Shown: positions 34,925 through 45,350, numbered from the stretch's first letter. The stretch: DNA of 57,025 bases from Chitinophaga filiformis (GCF_900102545.1 NZ_FNBN01000007.1:1-57025); one strand, 5' to 3'. The notes: generated by a model from the sequence alone, not told the origin. Program-made: numbers and translations.

Positions 34925-37900
34925 ATGTCCTCAATTATCAAAGCAACCCGGGACGTTGCTTTAACCTATGTCGTACTTTTCATCATGCTTTTGCTGAGCG
35001 TTTCTGTTCATGCGCAGATAAAAGCCGATTTTACCCCTAGTAAGTCAAGCGATTGTGAAAGTCTGATCTCCAGATTTAATGATAACTCCACCGGTAGTCC
35101 TGTTTCCTGGCAGTGGAACTTTGGGAATGGCTATACTTCTACCCAGCAAAGCCCCAGTGCGTCTTATACTTCTCCTGGTACTTATACTGTAACGCTGACC
35201 GTCAAGGATGCTGCAGGCAATACCAGTACTGCCCAGAAGACTGTTACCGTATGGGAGAAGCCGAAACCGGATTTTACCGCCAGTCCTGCGAAAGGCTGTA
35301 TACCCTTTGACGTTACTTTCACCGATAAATCGGATCCTGTAAACGGCACCATTACTACTTATAGCTGGGATTTTGGCGATGGCGCTGTTAGTTCCAGCAA
35401 TCCGGCTGTACATACCTATAATAATGTTTCCTCGCCCACTGTTACCCTCACCGTCACTAATAGCAATGGTTGTACGGCGTCCAAACAGATCAGCAATATT
35501 GTGGATGCGGCAGCCTCGCTGGTCGCTGGTTTCAATGTATCGGACAAGTTCCTGTGTGCTGCCCCCGGAGCGCTGACGGTTACCAATACTTCCACAGGTC
35601 CGGGCAACCTTACTTATCAATGGGATTTTGGCGATGGCGGTACCGCCGCAGGCGTTAACCCTGGCGCGCATAGCTATGCTACGAAGGGTGTTTACAAGAT
35701 AAAGCTCACGGTGACCAGCGATAAAGGCTGTACAGCTACTCAAACCTCGGGTGATATCAATGTGGGCAACCTCAGTGTCGATTTACAGGGGCCAGCCAGC
35801 GTCTGCGAGAATAGTGTCCCCGCCTTTTTGGCAATCGCCAATCCGCGGCCCAACAGCTTTACCTGGAGCGTTGATAAAGGGGAGATCTATGGCCTTGACA
35901 GCATTGCTGCCCTCTATCCGGCGGGTGCCGGTACTGTAAAAGTGACCATGATAGCAGATTATGGCGCGTGTAAGAAAACTGTGACAAAAGATGTTGTGGT
36001 AAGCGCTGCGCCGCATGCTGATTTTGAGATCGATCAGAAAGTTATCTGTGATGTACCCGCTACCTTGAAATTGACCGATAAATCAACAGGCGCCACCAAG
36101 TGGAACTGGGATTTTGGCTACGGACGCACATCTACCCTGCAAAATCCATCCATCACCTACAATGAACTGGGATATTTTGGTATAAATCTCACCGTCAGCA
36201 ATGCAGCCGGCTGTAGCAGCGATGTACAATATTATGTGAATGTAACAAAAACGGAAGTCAATGCATATGCGGATGTTACTGAAGGTTGCGAAGGACTGAC
36301 GCCAAATTTTAACAGTTATATCAGCGCTGGCGACACTATTGTGGCCTATGAATGGGATTTTGGCGATGGCAGTCCAAAGTCGACAGAAGCCACACCATCA
36401 CATACGTATCCCAAGGAAGGTACATACCCGGTAAAGCTGACATATACAACAATCCATGGTTGTAAAGGAACGGTGAATCTGTATCCCGGCGGCGTTATCC
36501 AGGTACGTAAAAAACCTAAGATTGATTTCTCATCGCCTGAAGCACCCCAGATTTGTGGTAACAACTGGGTACATTTCAACAGTACCGCTGATGTAGGCAA
36601 TTCCTGGGCATGGAGTTTCGGAGACAACACCTACTCTCCCGGACAGAATACAGTCCACAGTTACAGGGAACCCGGCACCTATACGGTGACACTGGTGGTT
36701 TCAAATTATGGATGTAGCGAGACACTCACCAAAACGGCATATATCACAGCAGTGAATCCTTTCCCTCGCTTCAGCATGCAGAATATTGACTGTGATCACC
36801 GGACGGAGATCGGCTTTGATGAACATTCGATTGGCACTATTACCAGCTGGAAATGGAACTGGGGAGATGGAAAGGAGAATACTTATGCTACACAAACAAG
36901 TCCTGTCAAACATAAATATGATAAAACAGGTCCTTACCTGGTGAAGCTGACCGTTACTGACGGCACCTGTACCAGTACAGACTCACTGAACATCAATGTG
37001 TATGCGCCCTCGCCCGTTACCATTACCGCAGATAAAACAACGCTGTGCACCAATGAAACACTCAAGCCCAGCGTAACGTCTATTGCCAGCGGTATGTATG
37101 CGAACTATGGCTGGTATTCTTCAGATGGCACTCCCGCTTATTGGAATTATTACGACTATCAGAGCGCTACATTTCCAAACCTGCAACCTGGCAGGGACAC
37201 CATCCGTTTTGTAGCATATAACCTACAGGGATGTACAGATAGCAGCAATCAGGTCGTTGTGAACGTACATGGGCCGGTAGCTAAATTTCAATCTCCGGAT
37301 GTACTGGAATGCCGTGGTACAGAGCTGACTTTCACCGATCAGACAGACGTTTCGAAAGGGAAGCCAATAAAGAGCTGGTCATGGGATTTCGGAGATAACA
37401 CGCCGGCGAGATTATTTACTGCGCCTCCATTCAAATATACCTACAATAAGTCCGGTTACTTCACTCCCAGAATGACTGTTACAGATCAGGATGGTTGTAC
37501 CAGTACCGCTGCCGGTGATTATCTGCAGGTGAACGGTCCCAATGCAGACTTTACGCCCAGCGCTACGCTGGTGCCGCCTGGCGGTGGTGTATGGTTTTAT
37601 AACCAGACCTCTGAAACGGGTGGCTATGCTACTTACCAATGGGACTTCGGAGATAATACTTCCTCTGCCGAGTATGGCCCATATAAGATCTACCCCGAAA
37701 AAGGTGTATATAATATAAAGCTGCTGGTAAAAGACGATAACGGCTGTACAGACAGCACCAAAAGAACGATCAAGGTATCGAGCGTTGGCGCGGGCTTCAC
37801 ATACACTAGCGCGTTTGTAAATAATAGTGGCTGTCCACCGGTGATAGCTCGTTTTACTAATACATCCGCTAATTACAGAACTTCATATTGGGATTTTGGC

Positions 37901-39796
37901 GATGGCAGCTTTTCTACCCTCGCCAATCCTTCCCACACGTATACCTATGCCGGCAAGTATAAAGTGAAACTGAAAGTTGTGGGTGATGCGGACACAGAAG
38001 ACGAATATGAGGAGGAAGTAGTGGTAAAAGGACCTTTTGCAGCTATCCTGACGTCTTCTGATGGTGGTTGTCTTACAAAAGAGATTGAGTTCAAGGTATC
38101 CTCAAACGCGGTTGTCAATTTTGCATGGGACTTTACAGATGGTAACGTACTGGAAACAACAGATTCTACTATCAAACATACCTTTAAGGAGCCTGGCATT
38201 TACAAACCCCGCCTCATCCTCTCAGACAAGGCGGGTTGTAAGGGTACTGCCTTCCTGCAGGATCCCATCGTCATAGATAAACTGGATGTACAACTGGCAT
38301 CGGCTCCAACCTTTGTGTGTGATGAAGGCTGGATCTCCTTTACACCAACATTCAGCAGTTATTCCATTGACGAGCTGAAAAAAGAAGCGAAATACAAATG
38401 GACATATGAACCCGGACTGACAGCGGAGAATGATGCCACTGCCACTCCCCGTTTCTACCTGGATAAAGTCAAAGGATATGATTTCACCCTTACCACTACC
38501 ACGGCTTACGGCTGTGTGCAAACAGTCAGTAAAACGGTGTATGCTTATCCTAAGCCAGTATCGGCTATCAGCGGGCCACCGCAAGCCTGTCAGGATGCGC
38601 CGGTAACTTTCAACGGAACAGTAAGCAAGGTAAATGACGTCAGCTGGAAATGGGATTTTGGCAATGGTACTACCGGCAATGTACAGCAACCTGCTGACCA
38701 GGCGTACAGCAAGACTGGGCCTGCGGAAGTGGTGCTCGCAGTTACCAGCACCGATGGCTGTAGTGATACGGTGCGTCACAACATTACGATACTGCCTAAA
38801 CCGGTGATCAATGCTGTAGCGGGGGCTGAGTTTATATGCCTGGGTAACAGCACTACACTAAGCGCCGGCGGTGGTACAACTTATCAATGGTCGCCCACCC
38901 TGGGCCTGAGCAATCCGCAGGCACCTGATCCGGTGGCTGCTCCGGAGGTAAGCACTACCTACCAGGTGACCGTGACGAACGATAATAACTGTACCAATAC
39001 TGATGAAGTAAGCATTCGCGTGGCACAACCATTCAGGATACAGGCTACACCAGATACGGTCCTGTGTCTCGGACATGTGCTGCCTTTATGGGCATCCGGT
39101 GCGGATCATTACGTATGGAAAGGAGAAGGCCTGGATGGCACTGACAGTCCTTATCCGCATGCCACTATCAAGAGAACAGGCGACTTTACCTATGAAGTAA
39201 CCGGCTACGACGCTGACAACTGCTTTACACATGATACATCCCTGGTGGTAAGTGTACACCCATCACCTACCATTGATGCAGGTCCTGACCGCGTAGTAAT
39301 GGCGGGTGAGCCGGTAACACTCCGGGGACAGGGCAGCTTCGATATCATAGACTGGAACTGGTCACCGGCCGAGTATCTGAATTGCCCTACCTGTCCGGCA
39401 CCCGTAGCCATGCCGAATCTGTCAACCACTTATACAGTAGAAGCCACGAATGGTTACGGCTGCAAGGCTACTGATGAAGTGTTTGTCAAAATAACCTGCG
39501 ACAAAGGTGCTGTGTTCATGCCTTCTGCCATTACGCCTAACAAGGATGGAAAGAATGACTGGTTCTATCCCAAAGGACGCGGTGTGAAAGAAGTGAAGTG
39601 GATGCGCATTTATGACAGATGGGGCAGCCTGGTGTTTGAAAGAACACATTTCCAGATCAATAATTCGGCATCAGGCTGGGATGGTACCTGGAAGAGCGAG
39701 GTAGCGCCTATTGGCACTTATGCATATGCTATGGAAACGGTGTGTGAGGATGGGACGACGTTTTTGTTCAGGGGCGTGGTGACGGTGGTGAGGTAG
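34925..39796 (+). CDS. Giant PKD-repeat protein with gliding-motility C-terminal domain
   Basis: 1623 residues with a signal peptide (LLLSVSVHAQ). About a dozen PKD domains follow, most with the W.FGDG / YSWDFGDGA core. The C-terminal 90 residues are the gliding-motility-associated domain (AVFMPSAITPNKDGKND, RIYDRWGSLVFE), the type B signal for type IX secretion. It is therefore secreted and surface bound, probably as an adhesin or scaffold. Repeated PKD coding blocks give internal DNA similarity. Confidence 0.9.
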   Translation: MSSIIKATRDVALTYVVLFIMLLLSVSVHAQIKADFTPSKSSDCESLISRFNDNSTGSPVSWQWNFGNGYTSTQQSPSASYTSPGTYTVTLTVKDAAGNTSTAQKTVTVWEKPKPDFTASPAKGCIPFDVTFTDKSDPVNGTITTYSWDFGDGAVSSSNPAVHTYNNVSSPTVTLTVTNSNGCTASKQISNIVDAAASLVAGFNVSDKFLCAAPGALTVTNTSTGPGNLTYQWDFGDGGTAAGVNPGAHSYATKGVYKIKLTVTSDKGCTATQTSGDINVGNLSVDLQGPASVCENSVPAFLAIANPRPNSFTWSVDKGEIYGLDSIAALYPAGAGTVKVTMIADYGACKKTVTKDVVVSAAPHADFEIDQKVICDVPATLKLTDKSTGATKWNWDFGYGRTSTLQNPSITYNELGYFGINLTVSNAAGCSSDVQYYVNVTKTEVNAYADVTEGCEGLTPNFNSYISAGDTIVAYEWDFGDGSPKSTEATPSHTYPKEGTYPVKLTYTTIHGCKGTVNLYPGGVIQVRKKPKIDFSSPEAPQICGNNWVHFNSTADVGNSWAWSFGDNTYSPGQNTVHSYREPGTYTVTLVVSNYGCSETLTKTAYITAVNPFPRFSMQNIDCDHRTEIGFDEHSIGTITSWKWNWGDGKENTYATQTSPVKHKYDKTGPYLVKLTVTDGTCTSTDSLNINVYAPSPVTITADKTTLCTNETLKPSVTSIASGMYANYGWYSSDGTPAYWNYYDYQSATFPNLQPGRDTIRFVAYNLQGCTDSSNQVVVNVHGPVAKFQSPDVLECRGTELTFTDQTDVSKGKPIKSWSWDFGDNTPARLFTAPPFKYTYNKSGYFTPRMTVTDQDGCTSTAAGDYLQVNGPNADFTPSATLVPPGGGVWFYNQTSETGGYATYQWDFGDNTSSAEYGPYKIYPEKGVYNIKLLVKDDNGCTDSTKRTIKVSSVGAGFTYTSAFVNNSGCPPVIARFTNTSANYRTSYWDFGDGSFSTLANPSHTYTYAGKYKVKLKVVGDADTEDEYEEEVVVKGPFAAILTSSDGGCLTKEIEFKVSSNAVVNFAWDFTDGNVLETTDSTIKHTFKEPGIYKPRLILSDKAGCKGTAFLQDPIVIDKLDVQLASAPTFVCDEGWISFTPTFSSYSIDELKKEAKYKWTYEPGLTAENDATATPRFYLDKVKGYDFTLTTTTAYGCVQTVSKTVYAYPKPVSAISGPPQACQDAPVTFNGTVSKVNDVSWKWDFGNGTTGNVQQPADQAYSKTGPAEVVLAVTSTDGCSDTVRHNITILPKPVINAVAGAEFICLGNSTTLSAGGGTTYQWSPTLGLSNPQAPDPVAAPEVSTTYQVTVTNDNNCTNTDEVSIRVAQPFRIQATPDTVLCLGHVLPLWASGADHYVWKGEGLDGTDSPYPHATIKRTGDFTYEVTGYDADNCFTHDTSLVVSVHPSPTIDAGPDRVVMAGEPVTLRGQGSFDIIDWNWSPAEYLNCPTCPAPVAMPNLSTTYTVEATNGYGCKATDEVFVKITCDKGAVFMPSAITPNKDGKNDWFYPKGRGVKEVKWMRIYDRWGSLVFERTHFQINNSASGWDGTWKSEVAPIGTYAYAMETVCEDGTTFLFRGVVTVVR

Positions 39797-39798
39797 CG

Positions 39799-41187
39799 TT
39801 ACATTTTACTCCTCATTCTCATCAACGACGGATATATTCTCAAATACACCTCCAGCGACATAGGATTCTTACCATACAACGCATCAAGCGATTCCGGCGC
39901 ATGATAAATACTCCATTGTGCCCCGGCAGCTACCCTTGTCTTAAACAACCTGATGAGGTCATAATTGGCACCCAATGTAAGCGCATGAATATTGAATATG
40001 TCGTGAGATTCAAACACTGGTTCGAGTACCAGTTCTGCTCCCGACTTTTCGGTGAATTCATACCTTGTATATACCGCCAGCCGATTCTTCCACCAGGCGC
40101 CTTCCGCCATAAAAGCATTTTCTCCTCTATGTTCTTTTTGCTTATTCATTCCCCAGAGCACTGTTGCATTGATCCGGTTCTCATTACCCATGTCAATACT
40201 GTATATGGCTGATGCGGTAGTTTTATAAACATTCTCTTCAGGATGCAGCTCTTCAGGGCTTTTCAGATAACCGTGAGACACCTGTAAGGCCCAATTATCA
40301 GAGGGATTAAAAGAAAGTCTTCCGCTCCAGGAATCAAATTTTGGTTTATCAAAACCATACCGCTCTTCATTTGGTTCTCTGCCGGTGAAGGAAGAACCCT
40401 CCAGTTTAAATTTGTCAAACCGGACGCCCACTGTTACCACGCCAAAAGTGATATGGGTAGCATCAACCCAATGGTGTGAGATGGGTGAATTGGGATTATC
40501 CAGTGCTGAAGGCCGGTGCATAAATGTAACGGGGCCCAGGGCAGGTTCTCCTGGGTAAGCGACATAAATGAAGGCATCCAGCTTCTTTGAAAAGGCGTGG
40601 GAATAACTAACAGATAACTCATCAAAAAGATCATGCGGGTGCTGGCGGTCAATCAAAGGCTGTCCCTTGTAGCTTTCACCCGTTTGAAATAACAGCGGGT
40701 ACCCTTTTCCTCCTTCAATCAGGGGATCGAGGGAAAGCATCGTACTGAAATGGAAAAGGCCATTCTGCCCTACTTTCCGCTGTCCCATCAGCATGAACCA
40801 TGACGGGGCATCAAACTTTGAATCACCTCTTGTTCCCTTATCAGTGAAGTCCTGGTCGTTGTACCTGATAAAGATACTTCCATGCACCATGTACATCCAT
40901 TTATTGGAGTGTATCATATAACCATACATAGGTGATGCATCAGGTAGCCACCCGGTACCTGAACCGTTCCTGTTCATGGGTAAGTTTAATGAAAAAGCAT
41001 GGCTCATGGGAATGTCCATCTGCATATTCATACCGGCTCCATGTTGCATGTGCTGCATAGAGCTATCCATCTTCATCTGCGAACGGGGCTTTGTTGTATC
41101 TTGTTTCGCCGGCATGTGGTGTTCATGCTGTGAAAAGGCGGGTTGCCATAGATAACACATAACAAGCACGATGAATATCTTTTGCAT
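39799..41187 (-). CDS. Outer-membrane protein with His/Met-rich N-terminus, metal-resistance type
   Basis: 462 residues with a signal peptide ending AFSQ. The first 60 mature residues are rich in His and Met (HEHHMP, MQHMQHGAGMNMQMD), which suits copper or silver binding. The rest is a probable beta barrel with repeated aromatic strands. Similar Bacteroidota proteins occur in copper-export gene groups, but no CusA/CopA gene is seen here. It ends 2 bases from the PKD gene stop, tail to tail. Confidence 0.7.
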   Translation of the reverse strand: MQKIFIVLVMCYLWQPAFSQHEHHMPAKQDTTKPRSQMKMDSSMQHMQHGAGMNMQMDIPMSHAFSLNLPMNRNGSGTGWLPDASPMYGYMIHSNKWMYMVHGSIFIRYNDQDFTDKGTRGDSKFDAPSWFMLMGQRKVGQNGLFHFSTMLSLDPLIEGGKGYPLLFQTGESYKGQPLIDRQHPHDLFDELSVSYSHAFSKKLDAFIYVAYPGEPALGPVTFMHRPSALDNPNSPISHHWVDATHITFGVVTVGVRFDKFKLEGSSFTGREPNEERYGFDKPKFDSWSGRLSFNPSDNWALQVSHGYLKSPEELHPEENVYKTTASAIYSIDMGNENRINATVLWGMNKQKEHRGENAFMAEGAWWKNRLAVYTRYEFTEKSGAELVLEPVFESHDIFNIHALTLGANYDLIRLFKTRVAAGAQWSIYHAPESLDALYGKNPMSLEVYLRIYPSLMRMRSKM

Positions 41188-41299
41188 ACGACGATATTTA
41201 TGGTCAATTTCCTGTTCAGGTCCTCAGTCCTCTGGTTCTTCCATGCAGTAGTCCCATAAATATTATACCATAACTGGTTTTCGCTCCTTTTTTTATTCA

Positions 41300-42031
41300 T
41301 CAGGGCAACTTCGCCACCAGGCGTTCCGGCATCCATTTCAAAGCCGTATAAATGAGCTTCCATTTAAATCCGGGTACAATGACAAATCCGCTGCCGGCTT
41401 CCACTACTGCTTTTGCAATAAAGTCCGGTTCCAGCATCAGCGATTCCGGCAAGTCCAGTCCGGCGGTCATCTTACTCCGGATGTAACCGGCTACGATCAC
41501 ATTTACTGTGATCCTCCTACTGAACAAATACTGCCTCAAACCAGCCAGGTATTGGGTAAAGGCCGATTTGGTACTTCCATAGATAAAATTGCTTCTCCTT
41601 CCCCGTACCCCGGAAAGGGAAGACAGCCCTATAATTCTCTCCAGACGGGCGTTCTCCCTATCCATGGCAATAATGTTAAGAATGGATACGGCGCCTGCGT
41701 AATGGACCTGCATCATCCGGAGACTCCCCGGAAAGTCCAGTAAAGCCTCTTCGTTATTTTTGAGGTAACCAGCTGCATACACAACAATGTGTGGTTTCTC
41801 CGGCAGCTGTTCATAAAAACGTGCATGGCTGTCAAAATCCGTGGCATCAAAATAAAGTACGGTCACCAGTTCTTTCAGGGGCGGATGCTGGTCAACAAGT
41901 GTATAAAGCGCATCAGTACTCCTGGAGGCAGCCATTACCCGGAAACCTTTGGCTGTATACCTGAGAATGGCAGCCTTTGCCACATCCGAATTAGCGCCGA
42001 GCAGGAGAACAGTTTTTCTTTGCATAGTCAT
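41300..42031 (-). CDS. Short-chain dehydrogenase/reductase
   Basis: 243 residues, classic SDR: nucleotide motif LGANSDVAKA (11-20), active-site Ser140 region (LSSLSG), and Tyr151-x3-Lys155 (YGSTK). The order of motifs and the extended C-terminus resemble DprE2-type reductases, but the substrate is unknown. A second in-frame ATG lies two codons in. It may be co-transcribed with the metal-associated outer-membrane gene 112 bases downstream, though the functions do not link. Confidence 0.85.
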   Translation of the reverse strand: MTMQRKTVLLLGANSDVAKAAILRYTAKGFRVMAASRSTDALYTLVDQHPPLKELVTVLYFDATDFDSHARFYEQLPEKPHIVVYAAGYLKNNEEALLDFPGSLRMMQVHYAGAVSILNIIAMDRENARLERIIGLSSLSGVRGRRSNFIYGSTKSAFTQYLAGLRQYLFSRRITVNVIVAGYIRSKMTAGLDLPESLMLEPDFIAKAVVEAGSGFVIVPGFKWKLIYTALKWMPERLVAKLP

Positions 42032-42367
42032 AAATATAGGAAGTCTTCACTGAATACTGCCAGCAGACAGCCAAATACTATCCCATAGACAAAGATATTA
42101 TCAGATACAGCGATTATATTCATCATATTAAACACATGGATGATGTCATTTAAGATGCGGTAGTAGAACCATTACTAATTGGTTAACAGTTCATTAACCA
42201 ATAGAGCAAAAACTATAAAATAACTTTGTTGCTGGAAGATTTAGAGAGCTTAATGCCAGGATCACTCCAGTCGTGTTTTTGATTACTACAGCCAAAATCC
42301 CCATATATAAATTCTTACCCGTTTTGACACTACAAAACGCAGTTCCACACGCTCTAAAACTATTAAG
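42032..42367. other. Divergent intergenic region with palindrome and promoter
   Basis: Holds the inverted repeat 42178-42202 and the -7 box 42221-42228. No gene seen. Confidence 0.5.
42178..42228 (+). promoter_or_regulatory. Promoter box with inverted repeat at the -33 position
   Basis: TAACTTTG (42221-42228) fits the -7 box. ATTGGTTAA (42178-42186) and TTAACCAAT (42194-42202) form a perfect repeat with a 7-base spacer just upstream, where no TTG is found. It is a candidate activator or repressor site for the transglutaminase-like gene 140 bases downstream. Confidence 0.45.
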
Positions 42368-43693
42368 ATGCAAACCAGACAATTTTACCTGTTGAGATCG
42401 AAGCAATATTTCGTGCTTGCTATTATACTGATGTTCTCGTCCTCCCTCTCTGCACAACTCCCCAAAGTGTTGAAAGATGCCAATGACGTGCTCAGAACAG
42501 GCACTGAAACGATGAGAAGTATCGGAGGATTTATAGACGCGACCAAGAGAACCACAGAACAATTCAATAAGAATGTAAAGGTAGTAAAGAGTAATACGCC
42601 ACAGCCTTCAGTACCAGCAGACCAGACAACCAAACCGAAATTCAAAAAGGGAGATTTCACCAATATCAGATGGGAGCCTATTGCCTATTTCGATGGACAG
42701 ATATTTCCGTCTATGGTAATAAGTATGGCCGACTACAAAGGCAATATCGATAACGCATTTATGAATTCTGTTAAGAGCAGTGCTTTAGGATTCAGATTTA
42801 TCAGTAACAACTCCTATATCCCCTTAAAATGGGAAATTGAATGTACTGACAAAACATACTTCGATAAGGTAAGCGGAGACTTTATGTTTCAGCAGGCAGG
42901 TCAGGAAGTATATTTTATGCCTAACGTTCCATGGAATATGTCAACGCTTGCAAAGCAGGTTTCCAGCTCTCCTATTAACATCATCTTCAGGATATATGAT
43001 GAAGATGGTAATAAAGCGGAAAAATCAGTCTCCTATTTTATGCGCAGTGTTAATGATTGCATTTATCGCTATCATGAACAAAAATTCGATTTTCTGTTTA
43101 CCGCCTTTATACAGGAACAACATCCGGAGATAGACAAAATATTAAAGGACGCATTGAAGTCAAAACTGATAAACGCAATAAGTGGGTATCAGGGTGACGA
43201 TGTAAATACCATTCTACAAGTGGCTGCTATCTGGAAAGTACTGCATGACAGAGGGTTTCAATATAGCAGCATCACTACTACTTCGACCAATAGCACCAGT
43301 AATTTAGTAAGTCAGGCAGTACGGACATTCGACAACTCCATGAAAACCAACCAGGCAAACTGTGTTGATGGAACGGTCGTATTTGCCTCCCTGCTAAGAG
43401 CTATCAATATATCCACTGTGATGGTACTGACCCATAATCATTGCTTCCTCGGATTTTATACCAGCAGAAAGAGAGACAAAATCCTTTACCTCGAAACAAC
43501 AATGCTCTCCAACTCCGACATCATTGATAAGGCTACGCCAGCGAAAAAGAACCAGGCATATGTTGATCAATTTATGCAGGCAGTAAAATATGCATCCAAT
43601 AAAGAATATCCTGAGTATAAAGCGGCAAACGATCTGGTGGAGATAGACGTTGATTACTACAGAAGTTTTGTAAGACCTCTCCCCTTCCAGTAG
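42368..43693 (+). CDS. Secreted transglutaminase-like protein
   Basis: 441 residues with a signal peptide (SSSLSAQ). Cys332 in ANCVDGTVVFAS, His358 in THNHCFLGFY and Glu376 in YLETT are spaced as in the Cys-His-Asp/Glu triad of transglutaminase-like hydrolases. The N-terminal 230 residues contain a coiled-coil-like start and an immunoglobulin-like part. It probably acts on peptides or surface proteins in the periplasm or outside. It stands alone with its own promoter. Confidence 0.7.
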   Translation: MQTRQFYLLRSKQYFVLAIILMFSSSLSAQLPKVLKDANDVLRTGTETMRSIGGFIDATKRTTEQFNKNVKVVKSNTPQPSVPADQTTKPKFKKGDFTNIRWEPIAYFDGQIFPSMVISMADYKGNIDNAFMNSVKSSALGFRFISNNSYIPLKWEIECTDKTYFDKVSGDFMFQQAGQEVYFMPNVPWNMSTLAKQVSSSPINIIFRIYDEDGNKAEKSVSYFMRSVNDCIYRYHEQKFDFLFTAFIQEQHPEIDKILKDALKSKLINAISGYQGDDVNTILQVAAIWKVLHDRGFQYSSITTTSTNSTSNLVSQAVRTFDNSMKTNQANCVDGTVVFASLLRAINISTVMVLTHNHCFLGFYTSRKRDKILYLETTMLSNSDIIDKATPAKKNQAYVDQFMQAVKYASNKEYPEYKAANDLVEIDVDYYRSFVRPLPFQ

Positions 43694-43852
43694 TCACCAA
43701 TGGAGCGGGATATATGCTAACCGGTACATGGTAGATCCGGCATAAAAGTAATAAACAGTATTTTAAGCGGCACAGAGATCCTATTGATAGTGATAATGCG
43801 TGGCTGGTGCTCAGGCGGTCCGTTAACGGATCCTGATTATCCGGAGGCATCA

Positions 43853-43945
43853 TTATCCGAAATGCCTTTTCACATAATTCGCAGTCAGTTCCTTTTGCGG
43901 ATTGTTAAAAATATCATCGGTATTTCCAGCATCAAGCTTTCTGAT
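43853..43945 (-). pseudogene. C-terminal remnant of a PstB-like ABC ATPase
   Basis: On the reverse strand about 30 codons read AGNTDDIFNNPQKELTANYV, then KRHFG and a stop. The pattern DDIF..P.....T..Y....FG is the C-terminus of phosphate ABC transporter ATPase PstB. No upstream ATPase domain remains and the frame carries no start, so this is a leftover of a deleted gene. Family recognition is by motif only. Confidence 0.5.
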
Positions 43946-43950
43946 CCATA

Positions 43951-43986
43951 TAAAAAAAGCCGTCTTCATTTATCATGAAAACGGCT
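43951..43986 (-). terminator. Terminator of the barrel gene
   Basis: On the reverse strand AGCCGT...ACGGCT, with TTCAT/ATGAA extending the stem, is followed by TTTTTTT. It lies 22 bases past the gene end. Confidence 0.75.
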
Positions 43987-44007
43987 CTATAAATCGGGTG
44001 TATAATA

Positions 44008-44610
44008 CTAGAAGTTAAACAGGCAGTTAGCACCGAAAACGTGCGGTTTGTATGAAGTAACGCCTCTCATATAAGAAGTTCTTATTTCGATGTTACGCTT
44101 CTTCTTATAACCTACACCGATACGCAGACCAATATTGGCAGCCGGGCCTGTGGAGCTTCTGGTATGTGAATCGATATACCCGAATCCGTTTACATCATAC
44201 AGCGTTTCGAATACAGATCCTACATGATAAGCATAACCGGCACCGATAAAGAATCCCATCCTATCCTCACAACCAAGGCCAGAACCGGCGCCAATGTTAA
44301 AATTGAACATCAGGGGAACGTTAATCATGTAACCAAGGGTATTCTCCTCATAGTAATAACCATTGCTGTACGCGGAATTGTAGGATCCTGAGAAACCAAC
44401 GTTCAGTGGAATACTGATAGACACTGAGGTATTCTCTGTTTCCGCAAAACTGAGGCGCGGGGAATACGTAAATGAAAAACTGCCTTTTGCATCGGTCATC
44501 TTCGCATCTTCTACGAAGATACCCACGCCAACGCCATGGATAAAACGCTGTGCTACTGACGCTTTTACGCTTGCCAGGCCTATGGCGGCTAACAAAAAAA
44601 TTCTCTTCAT
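44008..44610 (-). CDS. Small outer-membrane beta-barrel, tandem copy
   Basis: 200 residues with a signal peptide (KRIFLLAAIGLASVKASVAQ). The rest alternates in amphipathic strands and ends in Phe, typical of small OMPs (OmpW/porin-like beta-barrel). It shares most motifs with the next gene (SPRLSFAET, MFNFNIGAG, FIGAGYAYH), so they are tandem duplicates. Function unknown. A -7 box TATATTTG lies at 44651-44658 on the reverse strand. Confidence 0.7.
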   Translation of the reverse strand: MKRIFLLAAIGLASVKASVAQRFIHGVGVGIFVEDAKMTDAKGSFSFTYSPRLSFAETENTSVSISIPLNVGFSGSYNSAYSNGYYYEENTLGYMINVPLMFNFNIGAGSGLGCEDRMGFFIGAGYAYHVGSVFETLYDVNGFGYIDSHTRSSTGPAANIGLRIGVGYKKKRNIEIRTSYMRGVTSYKPHVFGANCLFNF

Positions 44611-44650
44611 GGTAAGGGTGTTGAATGAACAGTACTCAATTATAATGCGG

Positions 44651-44658
44651 CAAATATA
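44651..44658 (-). promoter_or_regulatory. -7 box of barrel gene copy at 44008
   Basis: TATATTTG on the reverse strand, 40 bases before the ATG; no clear -33. Confidence 0.4.
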
Positions 44659-44709
44659 CGTTTCGACATTTAATTATGGAAGTCCGGGCTACACATTGGT
44701 TTGCGCATG

Positions 44710-45309
44710 CTAGAAGTTAAACAGACAGCTTAGTTCTAAAAGGCGGGGCTTATATGAAGTAAGACCCTGCGTGTATAAAGTTCTTATCTCTATGTTATGC
44801 CTCCTGTTTGCCCCCACGGCTATACGGACGCCCATGTTGGCGGTCACACCAGTGGCGCTTTTGAATCCACGATACCGATATCCCGGCCCACCAATCGGGG
44901 TTTCATACACGGAGCCAGCATGATAGGCATAACCTGCGCCGATGAAGTACCCCATTTTATCCTTACAGCCTCTGGCAGAGCCGGCGCCGATGTTGAAATT
45001 GAACATCAGGGGAACTTCGATGGTGTATGCAAGCGAACTCTTTTCGAGATTGCCTTCGCCCTCGTAGAAACCTTCATATTCGCCGGAAATACCAACAATC
45101 AACGGAATGCCGATAGACAGCGAGGTTCTGTTCGTTTCCGCAAAACTGAGCCGCGGAGAATAGGTCAATGTGAAACCACTTTTACTTTTCGTCTTGTCTT
45201 TACCAGCTTCTGCGAAAAGCCCAATGCCTGCGCCGTGAGTAAAACGCTGTGCTACTAATGATTGTACACCTGCCAGGCAGATGACGGCTAACAAAAATAT
45301 TCTTTTCAT
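44710..45309 (-). CDS. Small outer-membrane beta-barrel, tandem copy
   Basis: 199 residues, same architecture and signal peptide type as the gene at 44008-44610, ending NCLFNF-like (SCLFNF). Two Cys pairs (about 110-116 and the C-terminal Cys) are conserved between the copies. It has its own -7 box (TATCTTTG, 45351-45358, reverse strand), so each copy may be expressed separately. Confidence 0.7.
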   Translation of the reverse strand: MKRIFLLAVICLAGVQSLVAQRFTHGAGIGLFAEAGKDKTKSKSGFTLTYSPRLSFAETNRTSLSIGIPLIVGISGEYEGFYEGEGNLEKSSLAYTIEVPLMFNFNIGAGSARGCKDKMGYFIGAGYAYHAGSVYETPIGGPGYRYRGFKSATGVTANMGVRIAVGANRRHNIEIRTLYTQGLTSYKPRLLELSCLFNF

Positions 45310-45350
45310 GGTAATGGGTATAAAATGAAACAGTGTGAAATAGGTTGCGC

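Larger units (their letters stand above)
43694..44007. other. Intergenic with gene remnant and terminator
   Basis: It contains the ABC-ATPase remnant (43853-43945) and the terminator 43951-43986 of the barrel gene. Nothing else recognised. Confidence 0.5.

Noticed and set aside
34925..39796. Repeated DNA blocks that could suggest a repeat array
   Set aside because: They are coding repeats of PKD domains at irregular spacing, not a CRISPR array.
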